A DNA stretch of 37,368 nucleotides, taken from NCBI GenBank assembly GCA_937942145.1, contig CALDFV010000305.1, positions 1-37,368 on the forward strand, given 5' to 3'. The notes below the pieces were generated by a model. It saw only the letters and a list, made by a program, of their open reading frames with translations. It was not told the origin of the DNA and did not search any database. Shown here in pieces: positions 24,227 through 32,960 of this stretch; the stretch's first letter is position 1; every line of letters begins with the position of its first letter. Made by a program: the position numbers and the translations under genes. This DNA is from an uncultured Opitutaceae bacterium (GTDB taxonomy: Bacteria; Verrucomicrobiota; Verrucomicrobiia; Opitutales; Opitutaceae).

Positions 24227-26074
24227 ATGTGCGGAATCGTTGGCTACATCGGAAAACGGGAGGCCTCTCCCATACTGCTTGAAGGATTGAAACGGTTGGA
24301 GTACCGAGGATACGACTCCGCAGGAGTCGCCGTTTTGACGGAGAAGGAACTCAAACTGAAAAAACACAAAGGTCGAGTCACGGAACTGGCCAAAAATGTG
24401 TCTGGGAATTCGCTCTCCGGCAATCTTGGCATCTGCCACACCCGTTGGGCTACCCACGGAGCCGTCACGGAGGAGAACGCTCACCCGCACGTTAGCTTCG
24501 ACGGAAAAATCGCGATGGTTCACAACGGAGTCATCGAAAACTATCTTTCGATCAAGAAGTTTCTAGAGGGCGAGGGATGCAGCTTCTACTCCGAAACCGA
24601 CTCGGAGGTTTTCGGCAACCTGATCGCTTACCATTATGCCAAGGAAGACAGTGAGTCCGAAACGCGTTTTCTGGATAGCGTGCGCCGCACCTTGAAGCAT
24701 ATTGAAGGAACTTACGGAATCGCCGTCATCTGTACGGACCATCCCACCGAACTCGTCGGAGCGAGGAAAGGCTCTCCACTAATCGTCGGAATTGGACCCG
24801 ATGAATACCTTCTTGCGAGCGACGTATCGGCGATCATTAGCCGGACTTCCAATGTGGTCTACCTCAACGACGGCGAAATAGTCAGCCTCAAGAACGGCGA
24901 GCTGAATTTGCTCACCAATGACGAGGAGATTTTGACCCCTGAAATCAAAACCATTGATTGGGACATCGCTGAGAGCGAACTCGGCGACTACGAGCACTAT
25001 ATGCTCAAAGAGATTTTCGAGCAATCTGGAGCTCTCGAGAATGCAATGCGTGGGCGCTTTTCCGACGACATGAGCACCGCCAAATTCGGAGGGCTCAACA
25101 CAACCGCTCAGGAATTGCGTCAGATCGATCGCATTCTACTTTGCGCCTGCGGAACCGCCTGGCACGCCTGTCTGGTAGGAGAATACTTGATTGAGCGCTT
25201 TGCTCGGATCCCAGTGGAGGTAGAATACGCCTCTGAATTTAGATACCGAAACGCGCCCTTGGACAAGAATACTTTGGTTCTCGTCATTAGCCAGTCGGGC
25301 GAGACGATCGACACCCTAGCAGCGCTTCGCGAGTCCAAACGAAAAGGTTACAAGACCCTCGCCATCAACAACAGTGTGGGCTCTACCATCGCCCGCGAAT
25401 CCGATGGAGGAATCTATCAACACGCCGGTCCAGAAATCGGGGTGGCCTCCACTAAAGCGTTCACATCCCAACTACATATCCTTTCCATGCTCGCCCTTTA
25501 CCTTGGAAGGCTTCGCGATATGTCTTTTCAGGACGGCCTCGAGTACGTTGCTGCATTAAAACAAGCTCCCGAATTGGTCACCGAAACGGTTAAACTGAGC
25601 GACCAGATTCTCGAGATTTCCAAGAAGTACAAGGACATGACCGATTGTCTGTTTCTCGGCCGACAAGACATGTTCCCCATCGCCTTGGAAGGCGCCCTAA
25701 AACTGAAGGAAATATCTTACATACACGCAGAGGGGTATCCTGCTGCGGAGATGAAGCACGGTCCAATCGCCCTTATAAGCGCTGAGTGTCCGGTAATCGT
25801 TCTAGCGACTCAGCCTGATATTCACGAAAAGCTTGTATCCAACATCCAGGAAGTGAAGGCGCGCGGAGCGCCGGTGATTGCGATTGCGAACCGAAGTAAC
25901 CCACTTCCAAAGGAAATCGCAGACGATCAGATATTGATTCCAGATTGTCATCGGGCCGTCCTCCCTCTCCTAGCCAGTATCCCCATGCAGCTCCTGAGCT
26001 ACCACATCGCCAACCTGCGTGGGTGCGACGTCGACAAGCCGCGAAACCTCGCTAAATCTGTGACCGTCGAATAG
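24227..26074 (+). CDS. glmS: Glutamine-fructose-6-phosphate aminotransferase (isomerizing)
   Basis: GlmS makes glucosamine-6-phosphate from fructose-6-phosphate and glutamine, the first step to UDP-GlcNAc for peptidoglycan and LPS. The glutaminase domain starts MCGIVGYIGKREASPILLEGLKRLEYRGYDSAG, with the N-terminal nucleophile Cys exposed after Met removal, and includes HTRWATHG. Two SIS sugar-phosphate domains follow: CGTAWHACLVGEYLIE with SQSGETIDTLAALRE, and FLGRQDMFPIALEGALKLKEISYIHAEGY with KHGPIALI. It ends in the conserved DKPRNLAKSVTVE. At 615 residues it is full length. Promoter is in the 156-base gap shared with the DUF4126 gene. Confidence 0.97.
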   Translation: MCGIVGYIGKREASPILLEGLKRLEYRGYDSAGVAVLTEKELKLKKHKGRVTELAKNVSGNSLSGNLGICHTRWATHGAVTEENAHPHVSFDGKIAMVHNGVIENYLSIKKFLEGEGCSFYSETDSEVFGNLIAYHYAKEDSESETRFLDSVRRTLKHIEGTYGIAVICTDHPTELVGARKGSPLIVGIGPDEYLLASDVSAIISRTSNVVYLNDGEIVSLKNGELNLLTNDEEILTPEIKTIDWDIAESELGDYEHYMLKEIFEQSGALENAMRGRFSDDMSTAKFGGLNTTAQELRQIDRILLCACGTAWHACLVGEYLIERFARIPVEVEYASEFRYRNAPLDKNTLVLVISQSGETIDTLAALRESKRKGYKTLAINNSVGSTIARESDGGIYQHAGPEIGVASTKAFTSQLHILSMLALYLGRLRDMSFQDGLEYVAALKQAPELVTETVKLSDQILEISKKYKDMTDCLFLGRQDMFPIALEGALKLKEISYIHAEGYPAAEMKHGPIALISAECPVIVLATQPDIHEKLVSNIQEVKARGAPVIAIANRSNPLPKEIADDQILIPDCHRAVLPLLASIPMQLLSYHIANLRGCDVDKPRNLAKSVTVE

Positions 26075-26081
26075 TCTGGAC

Positions 26082-26300
26082 TCATGCCCTGACAGATATG
26101 TTCTGCCCGACCGTTTCCTCGGATCCCAGTAGACCTATTTTGTTACAGCCAAGCTTAGCTTGGAGGGCTTCCCGAAGTTTTTCTCGCGCAAATCGTTCGA
26201 CTGTCGCTTGAGAAATGTTCACCGATTGAAAACGCCTGACCCTATCTGGCTGACCATCGAGATTCTGCTCGAATTGACTGCTAGCGACGTCGACGCTCAA
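26082..26300 (-). CDS. Possible 72-residue protein, unrecognised
   Basis: A TTG-started frame on the minus strand in the 440-base gap between glmS and the RapA-like gene. It has a helical basic centre (VERFAREKLREALQAKL) and ends GSEETVGQNISVRA. The frame stays open 14 codons further upstream to a TGA. A consensus-like minus-strand promoter at 26393-26423 would transcribe it. A codon-aligned frame on the + strand (26160-26384) is an alternative, so neither reading is secure. No homologous family comes to mind; it could be a gene remnant. Confidence 0.25.
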   Translation of the reverse strand: MSVDVASSQFEQNLDGQPDRVRRFQSVNISQATVERFAREKLREALQAKLGCNKIGLLGSEETVGQNISVRA

Positions 26301-26392
26301 TTGAGTGGAGGCAATAACTGGGATAGCATCCGCGAAAGACTCTCACGAATAATAAGGATCCGGCACCAAAGGACAATAGAGTAAACTACTCA

Positions 26393-26423
26393 ATTATAAC
26401 CGATTTTTGAGGATTACTGCCAA
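26393..26423 (-). promoter_or_regulatory. Putative sigma-70 promoter, minus strand
   Basis: On the minus strand TTGGCA (26423-26418) and a perfect TATAAT (26398-26393) are separated by 19 bases, slightly long. It points away from the RapA-like gene and into the gap before glmS. The rest of the gap, 26301-26514, shows no other gene. Confidence 0.4.
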
Positions 26424-26514
26424 TTTCTCACGGATTGACCCGGCGGATTGTACTCAAACCCCCTAGATGAGGTTTCTGGAATTCGCCTCGTATTACCTTC
26501 TACCGCTTGGCAAT

Positions 26515-29379
26515 CTAAATCTCCAGGTCAACGACTTCTCCCTCTACGATCAGTCTTATCGAGTCGAGCCTAAGACGAGCCGCATCAATTCCTTCCGTAA
26601 TTCCCTTCATTTCGTCTTTAGCTAGCTCAACTTCCTCTTTTCTGACATTTTCATTAATCTTACGCAGATCAACTAGCCGCCGAAGCTCGGCTCCCAGCGC
26701 CGCTTTCATTTCCGACTTTGCGGACTGCTTTATGTTGGTGGACTCCTTTCGGGCCATGTCCTCAGCGCCATTTAGCATCGATTGGAGAATATCTCGATTG
26801 AAACCGGGATTTTCCAAAAATCGATTCAGTGATCCATCGGTTAACTGAGTTTGTTCCCAAGCCGGATCGTGTACATGAGTCAGGTCGTCTCCACGAATAT
26901 CCACCAAAATTCTTATCGGCGCAGGTGCCATAAACCGATCCACATGCAGATGGGCCTGGGCCACTGGTTCCAGAACAAAAATCGCTTCCAGCAGAATATT
27001 AGATTGGTCTGATTCCCTGATACTAAAGGCCGAAACACCTACCTCGGAATTGATAAGCAATGCCATTGACTCAAGGACAAGCGGGTGGTCCTGCGATATG
27101 AATTCGATGTCTTCGCGCACAATTGCCCGCTCTCGATCAAAAGTCGCCAAAACCCCCTCATAAGGTATCCTTGGAAACGACTCCACGTAGGCATGTCGGC
27201 TGTCAAAAAAAACCTCGCCCGCTTCGTGTTCTTCAATCCGCACCCCATAGTGGTCCAGCAGATCGAACAACATGGTGCGACTCGTAGAATCGTTCTCCGT
27301 TCGACGGATATTGTCCACCACCTCATTGGCCACTGTCTGATCGAATGAGTTCAATTCCAACAAACGGTCTCTGCCAAGACGCAACCTCTCCGTGAGCTCC
27401 TCGCGAAAAGCGATCGTTTCCTCCACAAAGGCTTCAAGCGCTTCTCGGTTGCCTTTTTTCTGACCCCGGCCATATTTCAGGGCTCCTTCCAGTAACCGTG
27501 CACTGAACACCTCCTGGTACTCAACGCTGCCATGAGCGCAAACTTCGAAAGCGTCCAAACCTTGATGAAACCAGTCTGCGACAAACTCCTGCGCGCTCCC
27601 CACAATATAAGGCACATGAATCTGAATCGTAGCCGTTTGGCCGATACGGTCCAACCTTCCTATGCGCTGTTCAAGAAGTCCTGGGTTGGCTGGTATATCA
27701 AATAAGACGAGATGATGAGCGAACTGGAAATTTCTCCCCTCGCTGCCAATCTCTGAGCAAAGCAGAATCCTCGCGCCTTCTGGTTCCGCAAACCAGGCCG
27801 CATTCCGGTCTCGTTGAACTAGCGGCAGCTCCTCATGAAACAACGCAATCTTAACGTTAAGCTTTTCCTGCAGCGCGGATTCGATCGCTAGTACTTTCCG
27901 CTTCGACTTGCATATCAACAGTATCTTGGCGTTACGTTTCCCCTTTAAAAAAGACACCAGCCATTCCAGCCTAGGGTCATCCTTAAACTGGTACCGAATT
28001 TCATGTTCGTTGTCATTGAACTCCGCTTCAAATTCCTTCGCCAATCTGCTGAGTAGCGCATTTGAGTCACCAGTGGGATTAAGAGGAGCTGGGCAGTACA
28101 TTCTTTTGGGGAACCCTGTCATGTTTGCCCGGGAATTCCGAAACACAACCCGACCCGTTCCATGTTCGTCCAGCAATGCTTTCAATAAAACGTCCTTGGC
28201 TCCTCGCTTTCCGCTTTCAAGGTCCGCCAACCGCTTTTCGAGGCCGTCTAGGTCCTTAACGAAAATCAGTTTCAAGGCAGATCGATCCGCCGTAGACAGT
28301 GCGACCTCGTCAACGATCTTCCCAGCCACTCTCGCCACCGACTCAAAACCTTCCATCTCGTTCTTAAAAGCTTCCAAGTCACTGTAACGATTCGGATCCA
28401 GCAAACGAAGGCGGGCAAAGTGACCCTCGAGTCCCAACTGTGTAGGCGTAGCTGTCAACAAAAGCAGCCCAGGGCTATCCCGTGCCAGCAAGTCTACAAG
28501 CTCGTATTCAGAGCTCTGGGAATCGGGAGCCCATTCCAGATGATGGGCCTCATCAACAACTACGAGTTCCCAACCTGCCTCAATCGCCTGGCCAGACCGG
28601 ATGGCGTTCCCCGCCAGAAAATCGATGCTGCACAAGACCAGCTGCTCATCCAAAAATGGATTCATCCCCGCATTGCTTCCCTCCGCGGCAAGGCATCGCT
28701 CTTCATCAAAAATGCTGAACCATAAGTTAAATCTGCGAAGCAGTTCTACGAACCATTGATGTATCAATGATTCTGGCACAAGGATTAGAATACGCTCCGC
28801 TTTCCCAATGGATCTTAAACGCTGAATAATCAAGCAAGCTTCAATGGTCTTGCCCAGCCCCACTTCATCCGCCAGGAGCACACGTGGTGATTGCCGTTTT
28901 GAAACCTCGTGCAGAATGTACATTTGATGGGGAATCAAATCAACCCTGCCCCCACTGAAGCCCCGCATTGGAGACCTTCGCAGCTCATTCTGCACCCTCA
29001 AGGTTTTGTAACGTAAATCAAAAACCTCTCCCTGATCCACCAAACCGCTCATCAATCTATCATGAGGCGAACTAAAACTCGCTGAATCCGAAAGATCGCT
29101 TTCACAGATTTCAACCCCACTGGCGAGGTAGTACAGCAGACCCGATCTTTCTTCAACACCTTCGACAGTACACGTCTTTCCTTCGTGAGAAGTAATTTTT
29201 TCACCTTCTCGGAAACGAGCCCGCTTGAGGACAATCGTATCAGATGCGTACATTCGCTCCACCCCCGAGGCCGGGAAAGCAATTCCTACCTGGAAATTAC
29301 TTGCACTGACTACCGTTCCCAAACCCAGTTCCGGTTCCGGTTCACTGATGTAACGTTGTCCCGAGACAAATCCTGACAT
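26515..29379 (-). CDS. rapA: RapA/HepA-like SWI2/SNF2 ATPase
   Basis: RapA binds RNA polymerase and uses ATP to recycle stalled polymerase after transcription. The 954-residue length matches RapA (968 in E. coli). Residues 1-95 resemble the Tudor-like N-terminal domains (GTVVSASNFQVGIAFP). The ATPase has Walker A ADEVGLGKTIEA (about 171), DEAHHLEW (276-279), LTATPTQLG (about 309), and the second RecA lobe with GSEGRNFQFAHHLVLFDIPANP then LEQRIGRLDRIGQ. A long C-terminal region (about 640-954) includes charged helices as in RapA. It could instead be a general SNF2 helicase, but the motif order and length favour RapA. No partner gene is adjacent; the gene is divergent from the HDOD gene. Confidence 0.85.
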   Translation of the reverse strand: MSGFVSGQRYISEPEPELGLGTVVSASNFQVGIAFPASGVERMYASDTIVLKRARFREGEKITSHEGKTCTVEGVEERSGLLYYLASGVEICESDLSDSASFSSPHDRLMSGLVDQGEVFDLRYKTLRVQNELRRSPMRGFSGGRVDLIPHQMYILHEVSKRQSPRVLLADEVGLGKTIEACLIIQRLRSIGKAERILILVPESLIHQWFVELLRRFNLWFSIFDEERCLAAEGSNAGMNPFLDEQLVLCSIDFLAGNAIRSGQAIEAGWELVVVDEAHHLEWAPDSQSSEYELVDLLARDSPGLLLLTATPTQLGLEGHFARLRLLDPNRYSDLEAFKNEMEGFESVARVAGKIVDEVALSTADRSALKLIFVKDLDGLEKRLADLESGKRGAKDVLLKALLDEHGTGRVVFRNSRANMTGFPKRMYCPAPLNPTGDSNALLSRLAKEFEAEFNDNEHEIRYQFKDDPRLEWLVSFLKGKRNAKILLICKSKRKVLAIESALQEKLNVKIALFHEELPLVQRDRNAAWFAEPEGARILLCSEIGSEGRNFQFAHHLVLFDIPANPGLLEQRIGRLDRIGQTATIQIHVPYIVGSAQEFVADWFHQGLDAFEVCAHGSVEYQEVFSARLLEGALKYGRGQKKGNREALEAFVEETIAFREELTERLRLGRDRLLELNSFDQTVANEVVDNIRRTENDSTSRTMLFDLLDHYGVRIEEHEAGEVFFDSRHAYVESFPRIPYEGVLATFDRERAIVREDIEFISQDHPLVLESMALLINSEVGVSAFSIRESDQSNILLEAIFVLEPVAQAHLHVDRFMAPAPIRILVDIRGDDLTHVHDPAWEQTQLTDGSLNRFLENPGFNRDILQSMLNGAEDMARKESTNIKQSAKSEMKAALGAELRRLVDLRKINENVRKEEVELAKDEMKGITEGIDAARLRLDSIRLIVEGEVVDLEI

Positions 29380-29842
29380 GATTTACGCTATCAACACAGA
29401 TAATGGGTCGAACCAACCAAAATCGCGCAAATGGCCGCATCTTACTTTGGGAGCATAACAAAAACCAACTTAAGACAGCCGCCACAAACCTGCCCAATTG
29501 ATAGTTTAGGCCAAAAGAAGATTCGCTAGCCTGCGACGAAAGCAACATTCGATTTCCAGAGAGGATTATTCTTCGCCAATCAATCACGGTGAAGTTCATC
29601 TAAATTTCACACGCGTTTTAATTTAGGGCATACACTCGATAGATGTCCGTATATTTATCTATCTTTGAAGGAAAAGCTGCCGTTTTTAAACCGATTCAGA
29701 GAACACTCTTCTATAATGAGGGAGATTCTCTTCTTTTCGAGGGGGAAACTACTTAACAATTCCCTTTGCATGACGATCTATCTTTGAGCTTTGCGCGGGA
29801 CCAAAAAACCCAGAGCTGAATCGATTTTTTACCTGAAGAGTT
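29380..29842. other. Long divergent intergenic region, rapA to HDOD
   Basis: A 463-base gap between divergent genes. It holds an inverted repeat GATAGAT-12 bases-ATCTATC (29639-29664). The 12-base direct repeat ATCTATCTTTGA occurs twice (29657-29668 and 29776-29787). A TATAAT at 29712-29717 lacks a good -35. A 37-codon frame at 29643-29756 is listed separately. A minus-strand frame running into the rapA start looks spurious. No RNA gene was recognised. Confidence 0.5.
29643..29756 (+). CDS. Possible 37-residue small protein
   Basis: ATG to TAA frame ahead of the HDOD gene. The peptide begins MSVYLSIFEGKAAVFKPIQR and ends GDSLLFEGETT. The composition looks protein-like, but no ribosome site is seen and the start codon lies inside the inverted repeat at 29639-29664. 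It could be a leader peptide or chance. Confidence 0.2.
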   Translation: MSVYLSIFEGKAAVFKPIQRTLFYNEGDSLLFEGETT

Positions 29843-30709
29843 ATGACCCAAGAGTCTCATTCAACCACCAAGTCGCCAAAGCACATAATTGCAGCTGAGC
29901 TTGAGGAAGGGCTGAATTCTTCCAATCTCGAGCTTCCTGTAATGCCCAGAGTCGCCAGCAAAGTTTTCACGCTGACGAACGACCCAAACTCAGAGGTCAG
30001 CGATCTATCTAAGCTAATCCATAGCGATCAGTCTATCGCCTCTCACGTTTTGAGAATAGCAAACTCTGCCGCTTATGGAGGAGGCGAACAAATCGTGTCG
30101 CTCCAGCAGGCAGTTACCCGCCTCGGCATGAATCTTCTCGGAGAAATTGCGATCGCCGTATCCGTACAGAGCGACCTATTTAAAGCTCCGGGTTTTGAAG
30201 CGCAGATCACCCAACTTCTCCGTCACGCTCTTGCTTCTGCTTCCTACGGGAAAGAGATTTCGCGCAAGCGCCGGCGCAATGTTGAAGGACAGTTTCTTTG
30301 CGGCCTTCTCCATTCAGTGGGAAAACCGATTGCGGTTCAGCTGATCGCGACGATCACAAAGGAAAAGGATCTCGAGCTCGACAAGAAAAGCGTTGCCCAA
30401 CTCGTCGGAGCTTTCCATCGGAAGATCGCAGCCAAAGTTGCAGTTGACTGGAAACTGCCCGAGCAGTTGCAAGTTACGACGGTCTACTACAAGCGCTATG
30501 AATCCGCTCCCAGCTTCAGGGAGGAGTCCGCAGCTACTTATCTCTCACAACTGTTGGCAAGTTGGATAATCAATCCCGCCAATTTTAAAGCGAACGAACT
30601 CATCAAGGACCCAGTTTTCGGATTTCTAAATTTCTATCCAGATGATGCTGAGGACCTCCTCAACAAAAAAGACGACGTAAAGGCCATGGTATCGGCGATG
30701 GAGATATGA
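29843..30709 (+). CDS. HDOD-domain protein
   Basis: HDOD domains are HD-related modules in bacterial signalling proteins, usually without catalytic metal residues. The 288-residue protein is almost only the domain (about residues 25-230): LPVMPRVASKVFTLTNDPNSEVSDLSKLIHSDQSIASHVLRIANSAAYGGG is read here in its typical order, then VTRLGMNLLGEIAIAVSV, GLLHSVGKPIAV and a helical C-terminal part. No receiver, GGDEF or EAL domain is attached. Its TGA overlaps the ATG of sthA as ATGA, implying coupled translation and perhaps a shared regulatory purpose. Function here is unknown. Confidence 0.85.
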   Translation: MTQESHSTTKSPKHIIAAELEEGLNSSNLELPVMPRVASKVFTLTNDPNSEVSDLSKLIHSDQSIASHVLRIANSAAYGGGEQIVSLQQAVTRLGMNLLGEIAIAVSVQSDLFKAPGFEAQITQLLRHALASASYGKEISRKRRRNVEGQFLCGLLHSVGKPIAVQLIATITKEKDLELDKKSVAQLVGAFHRKIAAKVAVDWKLPEQLQVTTVYYKRYESAPSFREESAATYLSQLLASWIINPANFKANELIKDPVFGFLNFYPDDAEDLLNKKDDVKAMVSAMEI

Positions 30710-32163
30710 ACATAGAGGAAGAATTCGACCTAATCGTTATTGGTTCTGACCCCGGTGGACAAAAAACAGCGATCCAAGGAGCCAATGCCGGCCTCAAGGT
30801 CGCGCTTATCGATCGCGAGCCCAAAGTGGGCGGTACCTGCGTCCACCATGGAACCATTCCGAGCAAGACGCTTCGTGAAGCAGCTCTGACCATTACAACT
30901 CTCCGCCGCAACGCAGACGTATTTGATTTCAAGCTGAAAGACGACATGGAGGTTTCGACCTTGATGAAGCGTCTCGATTCAGTCCTTGGTTCCTACACCG
31001 ATTTCATTTCTGAGTACCTGACAAACCAAGGAATCTCCTGCTTTCACGGTCGAGCGTCCATCTCAGACGCTAATACGGTCTCCCTCACAACGCTCAAAGG
31101 ATCCTCTAGTTTTCTTAGCACTAAATATATCGTAATTGCAACCGGATCGAAACCTAGGACACCCCCAGACATCGAAGTCGATCACGAGAACATACTCGAT
31201 AGCGACTCCATACTCAGTATGATCTACCTTCCTCGTTCGCTTACTGTTGTGGGTGGGGGCGTCATTGCTTCTGAGTACGCATCCATTTTCTCCTTACTCG
31301 GAGTCAAAGTTACGATGTTTGACCGAACTCCCCGTCCGCTCATGTTCATGGAGCCAGAGTGTACTGAAAAGTTCCTGAACCACTTCACAACAAATGGCGG
31401 TGAGTATATCGGCGAGGCAAAGTACGAGAGCATTAAGTGGGATTCGGTTTCACAGGTAACCACCAAGCTAGACAACGGTACCGAAATCTCTAGCGACAAA
31501 ATGCTTGTTGCTCAAGGCCGTATCGCAAACACACAAGGGCTTGGCCTCGAAGATCTCGGTATCGAACTCGGAAGAAACGGAACGATCCCCGTTGATGACA
31601 ACTACCAGACATCTCTCGAAGGCCTGTACGCAGTCGGGGACGTCATTGGACCTCCTTCTCTCGCTTCCGTATCCATGGAACAAGGTCGAAGAGCCATATG
31701 CCATGCTCTCGGAACCGATCCAGGCAGCAAATTTGAACTGGTTCCCATTGGCATCTACGCGGTTCCCGAACTTTCTAGCGTGGGGCTCTCAGAGGAGCAG
31801 GCGCGAGAAAAATACGGTAACGATATCATAATCGGACGCGCAAGTTTTGATGAAGTTGCCCGCGGTCAAATTGCGGGTATCGAAGATGGGCTTCTCAAAA
31901 TGATCGCCGACTCCAAAACGTTGAAGATCCTAGGAGTTCATGTTGTCGCAGAGGGTGCAACCGACTTGATCCATGTCGGGGAAATGGCGATTCTGAACAA
32001 CAACGACGTTCGAGTATTTTTGGAAAACGTAATGAACTTTCCAACTCTTGGTGAAGCTTACCGTATTGCAGCTCTAAACATCATTACCAAGCACGCTGAG
32101 AGGCTAGCTCGTAAACCAGAGTCTCACATCCAGAATCTGATCGAACAGGCAGAGCTCAACTAG
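30706..32163 (+). CDS. sthA: Soluble pyridine nucleotide transhydrogenase
   Basis: SthA moves reducing equivalents between NADPH and NAD+, using FAD, to balance the two pools. The FAD site is LIVIGSDPGGQKTAIQGA. The segment GGTCVHHGTIPSKTLREA has only one of the two redox cysteines of lipoamide dehydrogenase, and GTIPSK is the SthA signature. The NAD(P) site is LTVVGGGVIASEYASIFSLLGVKVTMFDR, and the second FAD site is GLYAVGDVIGPPSLASVSMEQGR. The dimer interface has NFPTLGEAYRIAALN in place of the His-Pro-Thr of disulfide reductases. 485 residues is slightly longer than E. coli SthA (466). It overlaps the HDOD gene by four bases. Confidence 0.9.
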   Translation: MNIEEEFDLIVIGSDPGGQKTAIQGANAGLKVALIDREPKVGGTCVHHGTIPSKTLREAALTITTLRRNADVFDFKLKDDMEVSTLMKRLDSVLGSYTDFISEYLTNQGISCFHGRASISDANTVSLTTLKGSSSFLSTKYIVIATGSKPRTPPDIEVDHENILDSDSILSMIYLPRSLTVVGGGVIASEYASIFSLLGVKVTMFDRTPRPLMFMEPECTEKFLNHFTTNGGEYIGEAKYESIKWDSVSQVTTKLDNGTEISSDKMLVAQGRIANTQGLGLEDLGIELGRNGTIPVDDNYQTSLEGLYAVGDVIGPPSLASVSMEQGRRAICHALGTDPGSKFELVPIGIYAVPELSSVGLSEEQAREKYGNDIIIGRASFDEVARGQIAGIEDGLLKMIADSKTLKILGVHVVAEGATDLIHVGEMAILNNNDVRVFLENVMNFPTLGEAYRIAALNIITKHAERLARKPESHIQNLIEQAELN

Positions 32164-32239
32164 AGAGTACTGCCCGCTAACAAAGGTTCAGATCTTTGCC
32201 ATTGCGATTCAGTTGCTCAGCGATTGGGCTAGATGTGCA

Positions 32240-32530
32240 ATGAATGACATTAAATCGCCTCGTATTTCGATTCTGTATTGCCGGCAGTGTCGCTGGATGA
32301 TGCGAGCTGCTTGGCTCGCCCAGGAAGTTCTCACCACTTTCTCCGAAGAAATCGGTGAAGTTGCCCTTCAGCCGGGAACGGATGGCGTCCTGGAGATCCG
32401 ATTAAATGGAGATCTCCTCTACTCAAGAAAGACAGAAGGCCGGTTTCCGGAGGCAAAAGAGGTTAAACAGCTGATTCGCGACCGAATCGCTCCCCACAGA
32501 GATCTAGGCCACAGCGACCGGAAACCTTAA
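32240..32530 (+). CDS. SelW/SelT-like (Rdx family) thioredoxin-fold protein
   Basis: 96 residues from the ATG at 32240; an upstream TTG at 32213 would add nine unconserved residues. The Rdx motif is at the N-terminus, ISILYCRQCRWMMRAAWLAQE, with Cys14 and Cys17 as a CXXC and no selenocysteine codon. It continues GEVALQPGTDGVLEIRLNGDLLYSRKTEGRFPEAKEVKQ and ends RDLGHSDRKP. Proteins of this family are thought to be small thiol redox proteins; the partner is unknown. It follows sthA by 76 bases, another redox gene. Confidence 0.85.
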   Translation: MNDIKSPRISILYCRQCRWMMRAAWLAQEVLTTFSEEIGEVALQPGTDGVLEIRLNGDLLYSRKTEGRFPEAKEVKQLIRDRIAPHRDLGHSDRKP

Positions 32531-32545
32531 AAACGGCTATTGTTG

Positions 32546-32902
32546 CTAAAACCCCAAGCGCTCAATCCACTCAGTTTCTTTGAACCCGACAACTCCTCCC
32601 GTAGCCCAAATTGCGAAGGGGCGCTTTACCAAGTTTCCATTTTTTCCCATTAAATCGAATGCTTCCTTTTCGCTAAGGGATGAAATCTTGTCTTTAAGGT
32701 TGAGGGCTCGGTAATCACCCCCGGATACATTAAAAAGGCGTCTCAAATCGCCCTGATAATAACTAAGCATCTTGGCAAGCTCATCCCGCTTCGGAGGGGT
32801 TTCGCGAATCGCTAGGTTTTCGAATTCGATATTCCGCTTTTTAAGCCACTTAAGAGCCTTCCGGCATGAATCGCATCCTTTGTATGAATACACACGTAAC
32901 AT
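32546..32902 (-). CDS. ArsC/Spx-family thioredoxin-fold protein
   Basis: 118-residue ArsC-like protein. The active site YKGCDSCRKALKWL has Cys10 and Cys13 as CXXC, as in Spx/MgsR/YffB rather than the single Cys of glutaredoxin-linked ArsC. Later motifs NLVKRPFAIWATGGVVGFKETEW are typical of the family. It may be a thiol-dependent reductase or a regulator that binds RNA polymerase; neither can be shown. It is last in a minus-strand run, 58 bases after the pseudouridine synthase, and converges on the SelW-like gene with only 15 bases between the stops. Confidence 0.85.
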   Translation of the reverse strand: MLRVYSYKGCDSCRKALKWLKKRNIEFENLAIRETPPKRDELAKMLSYYQGDLRRLFNVSGGDYRALNLKDKISSLSEKEAFDLMGKNGNLVKRPFAIWATGGVVGFKETEWIERLGF

Positions 32903-32960
32903 ACTCTTATCATCAAGGTGTTTTTCAATCCCAGCAATCTAGAAATCGATGCCATTTCGA

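Noticed and set aside
27908-28387. 159-codon + strand frame
   Set aside because: Antisense shadow of the RapA-like ATPase; composition is Ser/Phe/Arg-rich without any motif.
29342-29599. 85-codon minus-strand frame upstream of and overlapping the rapA start
   Set aside because: It overlaps the rapA N-terminus in another frame, has no ribosome site, and its composition (many Leu/Arg/Cys/Trp) is typical of chance frames.
32213-32239. TTG start giving nine extra residues on the SelW-like protein
   Set aside because: The added residues lack similarity to the family, whose members begin a few residues before the CXXC strand; the ATG at 32240 fits.
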